Below are positions 63,581 through 64,000 of a stretch of 64,000 nucleotides of DNA, one piece after another. The stretch is from Georgenia thermotolerans (lineage in GTDB: Bacteria; Actinomycetota; Actinomycetes; Actinomycetales; Actinomycetaceae): assembly GCF_009193185.1 (NCBI RefSeq), contig NZ_VUKF01000017.1:1-64000 (forward strand). Direction: 5' to 3'. Below the pieces are notes generated by a model that was not told the origin of the DNA, made no database searches, and saw nothing but the letters and a program-made list of their open reading frames with translations. Numbering within the stretch: the first letter of the stretch is position 1; every line of letters starts with the position of its first letter. A program made the translations under genes and the position numbers.

Positions 63581-64000
63581 ATGGACAGCCAGATCGCCCC
63601 CGCACACTGGGCCCCAGAGGCGATGGTCGTCGCCGCCCGTGCGCCATCGCCGGCGTCCGCTGCACTCGACCTGGCACGCGCAGGCGTTCCCGTGTTCCCG
63701 TGCGTCTCGGGCGCCAAGCAGCCGCTGACGCGGCGCGGGTTTCTCGATGCTTCACCGGACGCCGGACAGGTGGCCGTGTGGTGGCGGCGCTGGCCCGACG
63801 CGAACCTCGGCCTGCCGACCGGGACAGTGTCCGGCGTTGACGTCGTAGACGTCGACGCCAAGGCCTCGGGCTCCGGCTTCCGTGCCTTCAGGCGAGCGCT
63901 CAGCGCCCAGTTAGCGACCGGGTGGGCGTGGATGGTACGCACCCCGTCCGGCGGGCTACATGCCTACTACCCGCACCCAGGGGGGACCGAGCAGCGCTCG
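63581..64000 (+). CDS. Bifunctional DNA primase/polymerase N-terminus (partial)
   Basis: An ATG at 63581 opens a frame that stays open to the window end (140 codons). It reads ALDLARAGVPVFPCVSGAKQPL, then WWRRWPDANLGLPTG, VDVVDVDAK and VRTPSGGLHAYYPHP. These are the prim-pol (bifunctional DNA primase/polymerase) blocks, including the metal-binding DVD. Such genes replicate actinobacterial integrative elements and plasmids. It suggests the element that carries the relaxase continues to the right. No truncation is visible other than the window edge. Confidence 0.85.
   Translation, partial: MDSQIAPAHWAPEAMVVAARAPSPASAALDLARAGVPVFPCVSGAKQPLTRRGFLDASPDAGQVAVWWRRWPDANLGLPTGTVSGVDVVDVDAKASGSGFRAFRRALSAQLATGWAWMVRTPSGGLHAYYPHPGGTEQRS

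Overview
The window is GC-rich, densely packed DNA with many GTG and TTG starts and many ATGA, GTGA and TGATG stop/start overlaps. This, together with actinobacterial families (MobF relaxase plus Tad pilus, DUF6338, LysM-BTAD protein, prim-pol), points to an Actinomycetota chromosome or large plasmid, probably Micrococcales-like. No rRNA, tRNA, CRISPR array or intact transposase was seen.

Region 1 (about 1-13.8 kb) is a defence-type island. On the minus strand a NYN-domain nuclease and an unusual HTH/N6-adenine methylase form a TGATG-coupled pair. They are followed by a complete type I restriction-modification operon (hsdM, hsdS, hsdR) and a truncated DUF3644 gene. To the right are a 110-bp tandem repeat, a stand-alone ApeA-like HEPN protein, and a 49-residue ORF coupled to a DUF6338 membrane protein.

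Region 2 (about 14-32 kb) is a mobile-element backbone. It holds a coupled pair of unknown genes, a small membrane protein and a 1176-residue MobF (TrwC-type) relaxase-helicase. Divergent from the relaxase is a 12-gene Tad-type pilus operon: lipoprotein, secreted protein, CpaB, CpaE, TadA, TadB, TadC, Flp-like pilin, two TadE, TadG-like and a LysM-BTAD membrane protein. Its end abuts a broken YibE/F gene remnant.

Region 3 (about 32.3-62.6 kb) is a catabolic island. It contains pntAB transhydrogenase, a succinate-semialdehyde-type dehydrogenase, a GntR-OCD-DapA-like operon, thiolase and thioesterase, and divergent TetR and LysR regulators. These are followed by a ring-attack operon (MhpA-type monooxygenase, extradiol dioxygenase, FAH hydrolase, cytoplasmic THI5-like protein, old-yellow-enzyme reductase, EthD protein). 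Next come a ribose-type ABC importer with two different permeases, an AraC regulator, a vanillyl-alcohol/eugenol-oxidase-like flavoenzyme, an SDR, and an FAH-cupin-acetoacetyl-CoA synthetase operon. The set reads as import of a phenolic compound, side-chain oxidation, ring hydroxylation, extradiol cleavage, hydrolysis to acetoacetate and thiolysis to acetyl-CoA. The substrate is inferred, not shown.

The most interesting signal is regulatory. A palindrome of the form CGATAC-N5-GTATCG occurs at least seven times, almost always just upstream of an operon in this island, including directly in front of the tetR gene. A separate 21-bp direct repeat sits between the divergent VAO-type oxidase and SDR genes and fits the AraC regulator next door. 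Region 4 (62.7-64 kb) has DNA-ligase and serine-recombinase remnants and then the start of a prim-pol gene cut by the window end. The catabolic island is therefore bracketed by gene debris inside a mobile element.
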